From Salinisphaera japonica YTM-1 (GTDB lineage: Bacteria > Pseudomonadota > Gammaproteobacteria > Nevskiales > Salinisphaeraceae): a stretch of 64,000 nt of DNA. Below the pieces are notes generated by a model. The model was given only the letters and a program-made list of their open reading frames with translations, had not been told where the DNA came from and ran no database searches. This document shows, in pieces, positions 53,711 to 62,951 of the stretch (position 1 is its first letter; the number at the start of each line of letters is the position of its first letter). The translations under genes were made by a program, and so were the position numbers. The stretch is from positions 208,409 to 272,408 of the forward strand of contig NZ_AYKG01000001.1 of assembly GCF_003788585.1 (NCBI RefSeq), written 5' to 3'.

Positions 53711-54124
53711 TCAATCCGCAGAAATAATTTGTAGCGTGACCGGCACCACGCCCGCGCGCTTCATCCGCAACCGACGGGCGGCCTTGCTCGACAAATCGAT
53801 GATTCGCCCGCCCACAAACGGCCCGCGGTCATTGATCCGCACGGTGACCGAGCGCCCGTTGTTCTGGTTCGTCACCCGAACGCGGCTGCCGAACGGCAAC
53901 GCCCGGTGGGCTGCCGTCAGCCGCGACGCCCGGTAGCGCTCGCCGCTGGCCGTCCGGCGGCCACGAAACTTGTCGGCGTAATACGTGGCCTGCCCGGTCT
54001 GGTAAATCGCCCCGGCGCCACCGGCGCCCGGTGCTCGGTTGCCAGAGCGCGGCCCGCTCGCGCAGCCGGCAACCATCAGTGCCGCGCCTAAAACCACCGC
54101 CAGGCCCAACGTCTGTTTTCGCAC
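53711..54124 (-). CDS. RlpA-like lipoprotein (septal-ring lytic transglycosylase family)
   Basis: The 137-residue protein starts with a lipoprotein signal (MRKQTLGLAVVLGAALMVAG, then Cys-21), a short Gly/Ala linker and the double-psi beta-barrel domain: GQATYYADKFRGRRTASGER, LPFGSRVRVTNQNNGRSV, VRINDRGPFVGGRIIDLS. RlpA cleaves peptidoglycan strands that lack peptide stems. The protein lacks the C-terminal SPOR domain of larger RlpA, so it is a short form; localisation to the septum is therefore not assured. Confidence 0.9.
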   Translation of the reverse strand: MRKQTLGLAVVLGAALMVAGCASGPRSGNRAPGAGGAGAIYQTGQATYYADKFRGRRTASGERYRASRLTAAHRALPFGSRVRVTNQNNGRSVTVRINDRGPFVGGRIIDLSSKAARRLRMKRAGVVPVTLQIISAD

Positions 54125-54455
54125 CGCTACCTCAATCAGCCACCAAGCCGCTCACGATACGACAGCCGCGGGCGTGCTCGTGAACGCCTTGGGGCCCGTT
54201 GCCTCCTGCGCGGGCATTGCCAACGCTGAATTCGAGCCCTTGGAAACGCATCTACGAACCGGCCGGCCGCGGGTGGGTGATGACCGATTCATCAACAACG
54301 CCGTTCGCCTGCTCGGCCGCCCGCTCCACAGGCAAAACCCGGCCCGGAAACCGAAACATGAATCGTGACGAAACCGGTCGACGTAGGCGCTTGCGATTTG
54401 CAAAGTCCTATCCATCGCGGTCTGATGCGCGCTGGGGACAATTGAAGGGGGAACG
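54125..54455. other. Divergent intergenic region, no gene seen
   Basis: The 331-bp gap holds the promoters of rlpA (minus) and the TAXI gene (plus). Frames across it are Arg/Pro-rich and unrecognised. A GAAGGGGGAACG ribosome site is directly ahead of the TAXI start codon. Confidence 0.4.
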
Positions 54456-55742
54456 ATGTTTCGAATTCTAGCCACGGCTCTGGCCGTTTTGATAACGGCA
54501 TTCGCTCTGTGGTGGCTCAGCCGCGGCATCATTCCCCCATCGACCGTGCGCTTTGCCGCCGGTATCGAAAACGGCGGCTACTGGCATATCGCCGAGCAGT
54601 ATCGCGACATCCTCGCCGAAGACGATATTGATCTGAAACTGATCCCCACCGCCGGCTCGGCCGAAAACGCACGCCTGCTTGCCAACGGCAAGGCCGATGC
54701 CGGGCTGCTGCAAGGCGGCATCACCCTGGATCGTGATATCGAAACCCTGGGGGCCGTCTTTACCGAGCCCTTCCTTATCTTTGCCCACCAGACCGACGGC
54801 ACAAGCGTGCCTACCAATCCCGCGCGCTGGTCCGGTCTGCGTATCGCAGCGGGTGCTGCCGGCTCGGGCACGCGGGCCGCGGCAACGTCTTTTTTCAACG
54901 CCGCGGGCTTGAGCAACAAAAGCAACACGCTGCTACCGCTGGGTGATGCTGAAGCAGCTAAAGCCCTGGCCGATGGCCGCGTGGACATCGCGCTGTTCGT
55001 CGCCCCGCTGTCCGCGCCCTATCTATCGACCGTGCTGGCCGACGCAGACAGCACCCTGCTCCAGCTCGATCACACCGTGGCCCTGTCACGGCGCATGCCG
55101 CAATCCATACGCGTGGATGTTCCCTCCGGCGCCTTTGGGCTCAACCCGCCCCTGCCGCCGGAACCGGTCACCCTGCTGGGCCTCGTGGCCCGTATTGTCG
55201 GCCAACCCGATCTTCACCCGGCCATCGTCGATCGCCTGGTCGAAGCCGCACGTCGCGTCCACGAATCCGGCAACATCATCACGCCGAAAGACAAATTCCC
55301 GTCGATGGACAACACATCGCTGCCCCAGAACGCCTATGCCCGCGACCTGATCGCCGACGGCGAAAGCCCGTTGAACGGCTTTCTTCCCTACTGGGTCACC
55401 GCACAGATCAGCCGCTTTGCGATCCTGCTGCTGCCAATCGTCTTCCTCGTCCTGCCGCTGCTGCGCGCGTTACCCGGCCTGTATCAATGGAGCATCCGCA
55501 ACCGCGTGTTCCGCCATTACGCCCGGATTCGAGAGATCGACAACGAAGCCGATGCCACCGACGATCCCGAAACACTCGGCGCGCTGAGAGCCGAACTCAT
55601 CGAGCTAGATCGACACATCGCCGCACTAAAGCTGCCATTGCCCTACCGCGGTTATGCCTACAACGCCCGCATGCATATCGACCTGCTGCGTAAACGTATC
55701 GCGCTTCGGGAGTCAGAAACCAGTACGGCTGCAACCGGCTGA
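54456..55742 (+). CDS. Membrane-anchored TAXI-family (TRAP transporter-type) solute-binding protein
   Basis: The 428-residue protein has a hydrophobic N-terminus (LATALAVLITAFALWWL), which can act as anchor, then the TAXI domain: RFAAGIENGGYWHIAEQY, TAGSAENARLLANGKADAGL, GLRIAAGAAGSGTRAAATSF, and DVPSGAFGLNPP. A second hydrophobic helix (FAILLLPIVFLVLPLLRAL, about residues 320-338) and about 85 charged helical residues follow. Normal TAXI proteins are free periplasmic proteins of about 320-340 residues next to TRAP permease genes; here no permease is near. The form suggests a membrane sensor or adaptor. Confidence 0.84.
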   Translation: MFRILATALAVLITAFALWWLSRGIIPPSTVRFAAGIENGGYWHIAEQYRDILAEDDIDLKLIPTAGSAENARLLANGKADAGLLQGGITLDRDIETLGAVFTEPFLIFAHQTDGTSVPTNPARWSGLRIAAGAAGSGTRAAATSFFNAAGLSNKSNTLLPLGDAEAAKALADGRVDIALFVAPLSAPYLSTVLADADSTLLQLDHTVALSRRMPQSIRVDVPSGAFGLNPPLPPEPVTLLGLVARIVGQPDLHPAIVDRLVEAARRVHESGNIITPKDKFPSMDNTSLPQNAYARDLIADGESPLNGFLPYWVTAQISRFAILLLPIVFLVLPLLRALPGLYQWSIRNRVFRHYARIREIDNEADATDDPETLGALRAELIELDRHIAALKLPLPYRGYAYNARMHIDLLRKRIALRESETSTAATG

Positions 55743-56011
55743 TTCGACCGGGAAACGGACAGCCAGCGCCGTTTAACGCAAGTCTATTGGTGGGGGGCTA
55801 GCCGCGTACCGAGGGGGCGATACACAGGCTCAAACCGACAGCGTCAAGAGCCTGTTGGTTCGCATACGGCCCCATAGATCGGGACGGCATGTTTATTTGA
55901 TCAAATATCGTGGGCGCCGATCTCGATCTCATAGCCGCGGGTCGCGGAATATTCGGGTCGTATCGTTTCAGCTTCAACGGGCGACCAGACAACCCGGCAA
56001 AACAGGCACAA

Positions 56012-56036
56012 GAAACGCCCGAAAATCGGGCGTTTC
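56012..56036. terminator. Hairpin terminator downstream of the PPOX-type gene
   Basis: GAAACGCCCGA and TCGGGCGTTTC pair perfectly around a 3-nt loop, 22 bp past the stop of the PPOX-type gene (minus strand). The run of T is short. Confidence 0.7.
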
Positions 56037-56058
56037 GTCGTGCAGTTCGCTCGGCTGG

Positions 56059-56544
56059 TTAGCCGCCGAACTTCTCGTTTTCACCAATATCCGGCGTCTT
56101 GTCGTTCTTGACGTTCGCCTTGGCGATTTCATAAAGCTGGAACACCTTGCTTTCTTTCGAAGCCCAGTGCTCGCCCATCTGGATATCGATTTCCAGCATG
56201 ACGACTTCCGGATCCTCTTTTTCCGGCAGCCAAGCGGCAACTTCCGAGTTCCAGTATTTGTCGATCACGTCTTGATCTTCCGTCAGCCGAGCCGTGCCCG
56301 ACATCGACACATAAATACCCTCATCGGGATCAGAGAACGTCAGGCACACTTCGCTACCGCCCTTGGCCTCAATCACCTTCTCGGCGCTGCGCTGGGTATA
56401 GAACCAGATCGTGCCGTCGTAATCATCCTGCACCAGGTGCATGGGACGGGCACGCGGCACGTCATCGTCTTTCGTGACGAGCATGCCGACCTTGATGTCT
56501 TTGATCAGGTTCCAGATCTTCTGCTTGTGTTCGGGGCTGGACAT
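56059..56544 (-). CDS. Pyridoxamine 5'-phosphate oxidase-fold protein (general stress type)
   Basis: This 161-residue split-barrel flavin-binding family protein has IKVGMLVTKDDDVPRARPM, GTIWFYTQRSAEKVIEAKG, VCLTFSDPDEGIYVSMSGTA, and the C-terminal VMLEIDIQMGEHWASKES. The pattern is that of general-stress-protein-26 types that bind FMN or other flavins. It is acidic, fitting a salt-adapted cell. It is a single gene with its own terminator. Confidence 0.87.
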   Translation of the reverse strand: MSSPEHKQKIWNLIKDIKVGMLVTKDDDVPRARPMHLVQDDYDGTIWFYTQRSAEKVIEAKGGSEVCLTFSDPDEGIYVSMSGTARLTEDQDVIDKYWNSEVAAWLPEKEDPEVVMLEIDIQMGEHWASKESKVFQLYEIAKANVKNDKTPDIGENEKFGG

Positions 56545-56884
56545 GGTCTTTCAATCCTTCAGTAATTGATTGCGCCTAGCTTGAACGTGACGCTTGGCCT
56601 CGTCTAGAACCAAGCCCACGCACAAGCCGATTGCTCAATCGTATATCAGAAGACGGCCCGAGTACGCCGGCGTGGTCAAGTTGCCCGCCTGTGTCGACGA
56701 ACGTCCATCAACCAAAGGTTCGGCTCGACCACAAATTTAACCGAGAAGGATCGCGCCATCACATGTCGACCGTTGAAACGACTATCGCAGGTGGAGCCCA
56801 CTTTTCCGTAATCTCCGGATCAGCTCAGTCTGTCCCCGATAATTATTCTCACCGGCAGCGTCCCGTAGCCGCCGATGGCGAGAC
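56545..56884. other. Intergenic stretch at the start of the accessory region
   Basis: This 340-bp gap between the PPOX-type gene and the end of the STAND gene has lower GC in part and no supported gene. I see no direct repeat, tRNA end or att-like sequence that would mark an island boundary. Confidence 0.4.
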
Positions 56885-59800
56885 TCATCGGCCGTTTTCT
56901 GCGCCGTCCACCGCGGTCACTCGCAGGTCGCGAAATGCCGGACTGACCTGTAGCGCTGCGCTGCGGCGGTCCCCCTGGTCGACGAGAGTATCAAGGATGC
57001 GGAGCAGCTTCTGCCCGAGCGCGAGCGGCAGCGGCGAGGAGCGGTCAGCGATGTCCTGAACCCTGGAAGCGATCCTGGCGGCGATCATCGTGCCGCGCCA
57101 ACGGGCACCTAGGTCGGTACTTGCCGCGAGCGCCGCGAGGATGGCGTCGGCGAATTCGTCTGCGGGGAAACGCTCGCGAGCACGCTCCGTCAGCGTCAGA
57201 AAATTCTCCATGATCGTTGACGCCCAGCCAGTGGTGCGGACGAAACGGTTCACGGTTGGCAGTATCAGGGCGATGTCAGACCAGTCACCATTCGAGAACC
57301 GGTGGGCAAGCGAGGCCTTTTCCACTCCAACAAACATCAGCCATTTCGCGAGCTGCGGCATCGAAAAGCCGTGGAGTTCGCCGGGGCGGTATGCGGTCCG
57401 GCTGAACGTTGTTGCGGCCAACAGCCTGTCGACCGATCGATCGAGCACAACAGGTGTAATCTGCGAGACCTCGGCGATGTCCAATACGTGCTGGCATATG
57501 AACATCTTGACGAGCGGCGTGAGCAGGTCGAAGCATGTGTCCTCCTCCTCGACGGCGCAGATCGGCGCGATAAAGCCTGCTTCAGCCCGACTGGGATCGA
57601 TGAGGCCGACGAGAACCCCAAGCACATCGCCGAATCGGTGCGTCCACTCGATTATGTCGGCTTTATTGACGTCCCGCGCGCGAGATGCCCATGCCGGTGC
57701 ACGCCGCTCGATCGTCCACTCAAGCATCGCCTCGCAGAACGAGACGAAGGGAGTCTCAAAGCCAGCAGCCAGGATTGCCCGCGCTGGCTGCTTGGCCAGT
57801 ATCTCGCCAGCGCGGTCCGAGCGCCACCATCCGTCCGCGGCTCGCCAGTGCGTTGGCGGCGATGTCCCGCCTTCTTCGTCCGCGTCGGATGCCCGATCGA
57901 CGCGCTGGCGATCCTCCGCCACCGTGGTGGTCCATGGTGTCGGTGGGATCGGCAGTGGGGCCGCGTCAAGGTCGAGCTTGGCCAAGGCCGCATCGAGCTT
58001 GCGCTGCCGTGCCTCGGCACCGGCGTTTGGATCGTGCATCGAGTTTGCGTCGATGTCGCCGGAACTGATGATGCAAAGGTCAAGGGCGAGTCCGAGACCC
58101 ACCCAGCAAACCTTTGGCGCGACGTCCCACAGGGAGGCGAGCAGCGCAGAGGTCGCCAGCCCAACGTTGTCGAGTGGGTGAATCAGCGTGGTGAGCAGGT
58201 TGATCGCGTGCTGGTCGGAATCTGGTTCGCGGCGGAGGTCGGCGGCTGCGGCGCGAGCGACGAAAATGACGTGGTGCCAGCTGACGATGCCGACGGACGA
58301 CCAGAGCGGTCCGCCCTCCTCAAGACAGTCGGCTGCGTGCGCCAGCACCGCCCGCGCCCAACCGACGTCTGGACTGTCCGGGGCGAAAGCGACAATAACC
58401 GCTGCGGCTCCTGCCACCGCCCCCCTTCGAATGGAAATCTGATCGTTGTCCGTCGACGGCTGGAATAGTGTTTCGTCGTTGAGCGAGCGGGCGCTTGCGA
58501 CGGCCTGCTCGATCGTCATCGCGTCCGCGACGCCGCCCTGCTCGAACGAGTTGTTTGCCCAGTGGAACAGGGCGAATGTGCGCAGGTGCTCCTGCCCCTC
58601 CTCCAACCGCTCGCGGACGCCCGGCTCCTCGAGGATGGGGTTGGCCATGACGATGGCCTGTCGATCTGGTTGGTCAGGCACGTCCACCCGTCGGTAGTGG
58701 GCGAGGTCGCCCCATGCCGCGTAGGTCCTCGCCTGCTCCGCCGCATGGTCCAGCGCGCCGGGATGGTCGCGCTCCTCCTCCAGCTCAAAGTCGGGCGTGT
58801 CGCCGAACGCGGTAATTGCGTCGCGGACCCGCTTCGCGGCCGCGGCGTCAACCTGCAGGACGTGGAGGGTCGCCAGGCTCCGAATCTCCTCCAAGCGCAC
58901 GGGCAGAGTGTTGAGCGCCTCGACGGCGGTCGCGTCCTTGCGGTGGTGCTCCTGCCAGAACCCGATCTGGCTCGATGACCGAACGCTCGCCTCTTGGACG
59001 TAGCGCTGGATGTCCGCGCGCCAGAGGCGCTGTGTGGTGACGAGGGCCTCGTTGACCGGCGTGACGGCAGGCCTGGCCAGCGCTACGTGGAGGGCGATGC
59101 CGAGGGCGGCGATGGAGTCGTTACCGTGGACAATTCTCTCGATCAGCGCGTCGCCGTCGGCGCCGGCCTCTACCTGCTCGAGCGCCCACTTGTCGAGCGC
59201 GAGGTAGGCGGAAGCCAGCGGCTTCGGCGCCCACAGCCCTCGGCTCCAGAGATATTCGCGCGCACCACCCCAGAACGTCTGCGTGCCCCAGGGAAAGGTG
59301 ATCTCGACCGGCACCGGCGTGCCGATGTTCGGCTGGAGGCAATGGAGCTGTCGCCACGCCTCCACCGCATGGTTAGACATCGAGCGCACGAGCCGCAGCC
59401 CCTCGTCCGGCGTGTCGTCGAACAGCGCCTGGAAGGGCTGGTGGAGCGGCGAGGCGGGGAAGTATCCGAAGGAATTGCGTTCGATGGAGAGCGCTTCCCA
59501 GTCCCAGCGGTCGGGACCCCAGTATCCCAGGTTGGGGCTCGACAGGCTCATCCGCTCGCCCCAGTCGAGGCTGTCCTCCGGCCGACGCCGCAGCTCGTCC
59601 CGGTATTCCGCCGACCGCCTCTCCTCCTCGAGCTGGCGCCGTCGCTGGTCCTCCGGCAGCTCGCGGCGGAGATGGTTCAGAGTGAAGTCCGCCAACGCGG
59701 AGGGCAGGGCCTGCGACAGCAATGGCGCGAACGCCATGATGTCCTCGAACGCCTTGGAAGAGGCCGCGCGTTCGGGGCCGAACCGGCCTAGATAGGTCGA

Positions 59801-62299
59801 CACCCGGTCTGGCTCTGACCGCGCTGCACGGAGCACGAGGCGCCGTAATGCGCCTTCGAACTCGCCGGTGCCCTCGACGTGGTCCCAGGGATCGGCCGCC
59901 TCCTCCTCGTCGCGACGACGAAAGCGTCCCATCCGCTCCTGACGCTGTTCCAGTTTCGAGAGCCAGCCCGCCGCGTGCTCCACGATCATGGCCGAGATCG
60001 GGTTCGGGGAATCGGCGATGGCGTTTTGCCAGACCTCGAACAGCGTCAGCACCTGGGGAAGGAGCCGGTGCGGAATCGTGTCCATCCGGCCGTCGAGGTA
60101 TCGGAGGAAGCGCATCCAGAGCCGAAGGTCGTCCGGCCAGCCGATCATATCTGCGGCGCGCACCCGTTCGTCGCGGTCAGCTATGTTTCCCACCGACCCA
60201 TCCAGCACGCCCGGGTTTGGGCTGGTGTGCTGCGCCTGGAACCACACCAGCGCGGACCTGAGCAGGGCGTGGTCGTCACTGTCCACCACAGCCTCGAAAT
60301 CCGCTGAGCGAGGGATGAAGTCCGGAAGGTTCAGCGGTGCGAGGAGCCAGGTGCGACGCCACTGGCTGCGGAGGGCCGGGTCCGAGAGCAGAGCGAGGGC
60401 TCCGCTCCAGGCATTGGGGTCCGCCACGAACATGAGCTGCGCCCGCAGTTCCACCGAGCGCCCGATCACGGGTGGCTCGCCCGCCGAACTCAGCTCATCG
60501 ACCCACCGGTTTCCTGCACCGACCAGCGCCTGGGTGAAAGACCATTCGAAGAAGATGTCGTGCGCGAAGCGCACGAAGTGTCCGTCCGTGACGGCTTCGA
60601 GCACCCCATCGTTCGAAAGCTCCTCGACCGGTTCCAAAAGCGCTGGTTCGAGCGCCTCAAGGGAAACGGGAGCGTCAGGTTGCAACGCTCGAAGCCGGAC
60701 CAAGCGCAGCAGCGCGCGCTGTCGAAGCCGTGCCTCGGTGCCCTGGGCGTCGAAACCGCCGCGGGACCACCACCGAGACATTAGCTCGATCTCGGATCGC
60801 GGCGTCCTCCCGGACGCAAGGTCGGGATCGTCCAACACCTTCGCGAAGAACGGCCTGCGCACGAGCGTTCGAACGGGTTCAATTCCAAACAGGAGCGTCC
60901 GCAGCGCTGGCCTTGCCACAGCGAGCGCCTCGGCCTCGTCGTCGTCGAGCGCGCCGACTTCGACCGACGCCATCCGGCCGCCATCAAAGAGGCGCGGAAG
61001 CCAGGTGCGGACCGGCTCTACGCCTGAATCCCGGAGCGTGGCCAGCACGCGCCAGTCCGAGAGCTCGGAGTGTGCCTCCAGCGCCTCAATGAGGTCGACC
61101 ACGATGCCGCGCTGCGCCCGGTCGATGCGATCGAGGCCGTCGATGAAGAGCGTGGGGGTGCCGACTGCCGCGATTTCCCGCAGCAGCGGCACCGGATCGT
61201 GCTGGGCTAAGCCGATCGATGTCGCGTATTGCGCCCAGCTGCCGCCTGCCATGCGGTCGGCTTTGAGCAACAGCGTCGGCCCGCGGGACAGCGCCGCCTC
61301 GACCTCGCGACGCAGCATCACGGACTTTCCGGAGCCCGGAAGTCCGCGGAGCGTAACCAGCTGATACTCCGCCAGCGCCGTCGCCACCGTTGCGCGCACG
61401 CCCGCGCGGTCGAGCGTCGCCTCGCCGATTCGATCGAGGATGCTTGCCGCGGCGGGGCCGACCTCGGCTATGAGGGCGTCTAGATCAGTGGCCAGCCATC
61501 GGTCGGTGGCGAGGCTGAACCAAGGTGAGACGTCGAGCCTCAGTCCGCCGCGGTCCCACGACCGCGCCGTGCCAGCGCCCCTTCGCGCCATGATCCGTAG
61601 CCGATCGGCGAGCGCTACGGCCTGGCCGGCCTGGCCGGTCTGCCCCGACGCAAGCGCTTGCTCGGCGAGCGCGACCGTTGCCGGATCCTCAATCGCCCCC
61701 TCGTGCAAAGCGTCGAAGCGGATCAATACGAAGTGGCGCAGCAGCGCGTGCATGTCTTCGACGGTGGCCGGCCTGCCGAGATCGGTAGTCACCGTCTGCA
61801 AGTCTTTTAGGATGGCGAGGTGTTCCTCCGAGGCGCTCCCGCCCCGGCCGAACCTCACCGCGAAGTCGGCGGGCGTGGCGCTGGCCGTGGCGAACTCGGC
61901 CAGCGCCCTCAGGTCGCGCGACTTTCCAACGGCGGTCGATGGCCCCACCGCCGCTCCGACCCTGTCGATTCCCACGCGGAAGTCGGTCTTGTCGAGCGTC
62001 GCCCAGCTGTCGCGGACGATGTCGCGGAAGTCTTTATTCCTCGCGGCCGCGCTGATGGTGATCTCGCGCTTAACTTGCAGGCTCAAGCGCGCAGCCAAAC
62101 CGTCCGGCGCCTCCCCGTCGACGACAATGTCATCCAGGGGCTCACCGGCGTCCCGCTGCTCGAGCGCGACGCGGACGACCCGGCGCTCTGCCAATCCCGG
62201 TGCTGCTGAGCCGACCAGCAATGCGACCAGGTAGCGCGTCGCCACCTGGTCGGCGTATGTGAAGCCGGCACCGCCAGCGAGCTCTGGCGACTGCGTCAT
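56885..62299 (-). CDS. Giant STAND-type NTPase with N-terminal nuclease-like domain (Avs-like antiphage candidate)
   Basis: The protein has 1804 residues from the ATG at 62299 (GGAG upstream); the longer frame adds 40 improbable residues. Residues 10-115 fit a Cap4/Mrr-type restriction-endonuclease fold: GGAGFTYADQVATRYLVALL, LDDIVVDGE (Asp56/57) and LSLQVKRE (Gln75-x-Lys77). An NTPase follows: Walker A GLPGSGKS (319-326), Walker B TLFIDGLDRID (383-393), a sensor-like Arg in LATLRDSG, and the winged-helix-type FVRFAHDIFFEWS (575-587). Residues about 590-1804 are helical, repeat-like and Trp-rich, as in the sensor arms of STAND proteins. Avs2-Avs4 share this order of nuclease, NTPase and long sensor. 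I cannot place it in a named Avs type. Confidence 0.85.
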   Translation of the reverse strand: MTQSPELAGGAGFTYADQVATRYLVALLVGSAAPGLAERRVVRVALEQRDAGEPLDDIVVDGEAPDGLAARLSLQVKREITISAAARNKDFRDIVRDSWATLDKTDFRVGIDRVGAAVGPSTAVGKSRDLRALAEFATASATPADFAVRFGRGGSASEEHLAILKDLQTVTTDLGRPATVEDMHALLRHFVLIRFDALHEGAIEDPATVALAEQALASGQTGQAGQAVALADRLRIMARRGAGTARSWDRGGLRLDVSPWFSLATDRWLATDLDALIAEVGPAAASILDRIGEATLDRAGVRATVATALAEYQLVTLRGLPGSGKSVMLRREVEAALSRGPTLLLKADRMAGGSWAQYATSIGLAQHDPVPLLREIAAVGTPTLFIDGLDRIDRAQRGIVVDLIEALEAHSELSDWRVLATLRDSGVEPVRTWLPRLFDGGRMASVEVGALDDDEAEALAVARPALRTLLFGIEPVRTLVRRPFFAKVLDDPDLASGRTPRSEIELMSRWWSRGGFDAQGTEARLRQRALLRLVRLRALQPDAPVSLEALEPALLEPVEELSNDGVLEAVTDGHFVRFAHDIFFEWSFTQALVGAGNRWVDELSSAGEPPVIGRSVELRAQLMFVADPNAWSGALALLSDPALRSQWRRTWLLAPLNLPDFIPRSADFEAVVDSDDHALLRSALVWFQAQHTSPNPGVLDGSVGNIADRDERVRAADMIGWPDDLRLWMRFLRYLDGRMDTIPHRLLPQVLTLFEVWQNAIADSPNPISAMIVEHAAGWLSKLEQRQERMGRFRRRDEEEAADPWDHVEGTGEFEGALRRLVLRAARSEPDRVSTYLGRFGPERAASSKAFEDIMAFAPLLSQALPSALADFTLNHLRRELPEDQRRRQLEEERRSAEYRDELRRRPEDSLDWGERMSLSSPNLGYWGPDRWDWEALSIERNSFGYFPASPLHQPFQALFDDTPDEGLRLVRSMSNHAVEAWRQLHCLQPNIGTPVPVEITFPWGTQTFWGGAREYLWSRGLWAPKPLASAYLALDKWALEQVEAGADGDALIERIVHGNDSIAALGIALHVALARPAVTPVNEALVTTQRLWRADIQRYVQEASVRSSSQIGFWQEHHRKDATAVEALNTLPVRLEEIRSLATLHVLQVDAAAAKRVRDAITAFGDTPDFELEEERDHPGALDHAAEQARTYAAWGDLAHYRRVDVPDQPDRQAIVMANPILEEPGVRERLEEGQEHLRTFALFHWANNSFEQGGVADAMTIEQAVASARSLNDETLFQPSTDNDQISIRRGAVAGAAAVIVAFAPDSPDVGWARAVLAHAADCLEEGGPLWSSVGIVSWHHVIFVARAAAADLRREPDSDQHAINLLTTLIHPLDNVGLATSALLASLWDVAPKVCWVGLGLALDLCIISSGDIDANSMHDPNAGAEARQRKLDAALAKLDLDAAPLPIPPTPWTTTVAEDRQRVDRASDADEEGGTSPPTHWRAADGWWRSDRAGEILAKQPARAILAAGFETPFVSFCEAMLEWTIERRAPAWASRARDVNKADIIEWTHRFGDVLGVLVGLIDPSRAEAGFIAPICAVEEEDTCFDLLTPLVKMFICQHVLDIAEVSQITPVVLDRSVDRLLAATTFSRTAYRPGELHGFSMPQLAKWLMFVGVEKASLAHRFSNGDWSDIALILPTVNRFVRTTGWASTIMENFLTLTERARERFPADEFADAILAALAASTDLGARWRGTMIAARIASRVQDIADRSSPLPLALGQKLLRILDTLVDQGDRRSAALQVSPAFRDLRVTAVDGAENGR

Positions 62300-62452
62300 G
62301 AACTGGACTCCATCGGTTGGACAGTCCGCAGCGATTTTAAAGTCGTGGTCTGTCGGGATATGCCGCCTGCGGTAGCGGCTGTTCGTTGAAGTAAACTTGA
62401 TCAGAGGTAGCCCGATCAAGGCTTTGGTGATGGCCTTTCGCGTTGCGGTGCA

Positions 62453-62722
62453 GGGGTCAGGTTTTGCATTGCCACGTTTGGCGTTTATTTTGCTTTACAA
62501 CCAGTTGACTAACCAATCAATTAACCGCTTTCGCGCTGATGCTTTATTGACAGAATCGCGACCAAGTCGCGGGCCGTGAGAAAGCAGCAAAAACGGGGGC
62601 AGGTCTTGCATTGCCACATCCGCATCGTTTCTCGACGTGATTTCAACTCGTTGGCTCGTCAACTGAGTAACCGCTTTCACGCTGATGCCGTATCGACAGA
62701 ATGGCGACCAGATGTCGTCCCG
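62453..62722. repeat. Two imperfect direct repeats of about 120 bp with TA-gene tails
   Basis: Copy 1 (about 62453-62573) and copy 2 (about 62595-62722) both begin with a GGGG(T/G)CAGGT(T/C)TTGCATTGCCAC-like segment and both end in the 3' part of a parE gene, including AACCGCTTTC and GCGACCA. The middle parts have diverged. Copy 2 contains the true end of the intact parE. The array suggests a duplication or recombination between two related toxin-antitoxin cassettes. Confidence 0.7.
62521..62571 (-). pseudogene. Remnant of a second ParE C-terminus
   Basis: On the minus strand this stretch reads RDLVAILSIKHQRESG then stop. The intact neighbouring ParE reads RHLVAILSIRHQRESG in the same place. 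Only the last 16 codons remain. It lies between the intact parE and the 5' side of the STAND gene. Confidence 0.75.
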
Positions 62723-62951
62723 GCAAGAAGCGGTACAGCGCAACATAGCCGGTGCGCCCTCGTGAGATAACCAGTTCGCGAACCTCGAGCGAATACGCGC
62801 GCCCGATGAGCGGGTGATTTTCGAGCGTTTCGATTGCCGTAGTGATGAGACCTACGGTTTCCGAAGCCGCGAGCGGGTCAGTATCGAGAAGAAATTCGGT
62901 CACGCGCTCGAGATCGGCTAGCGCCCGGGCGGCATAGATTACTCGCGCCAC
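62643..62951 (-). CDS. parE: ParE-type toxin (RelE/ParE superfamily)
   Basis: The protein has 102 residues with the plasmid-stabilisation ParE pattern: VIYAARALADLERVTEFLLD, IETLENHPLIGRAY, VRELVISRGRTGYVALYRFL and VAILSIRHQRESGY. It probably poisons DNA gyrase or acts as an mRNA interferase. The start overlaps the end of the antitoxin gene by 13 bp, the usual antitoxin-first order with translational coupling. The pair sits beside the STAND gene and an insertion element. Confidence 0.9.
   Translation of the reverse strand: MARVIYAARALADLERVTEFLLDTDPLAASETVGLITTAIETLENHPLIGRAYSLEVRELVISRGRTGYVALYRFLPGRHLVAILSIRHQRESGYSVDEPTS

Noticed and set aside
57302..58468. 388-residue plus-strand frame inside the STAND gene
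   Set aside because: Antisense shadow: the minus-strand frame is open for 1804 codons with recognisable NTPase motifs.
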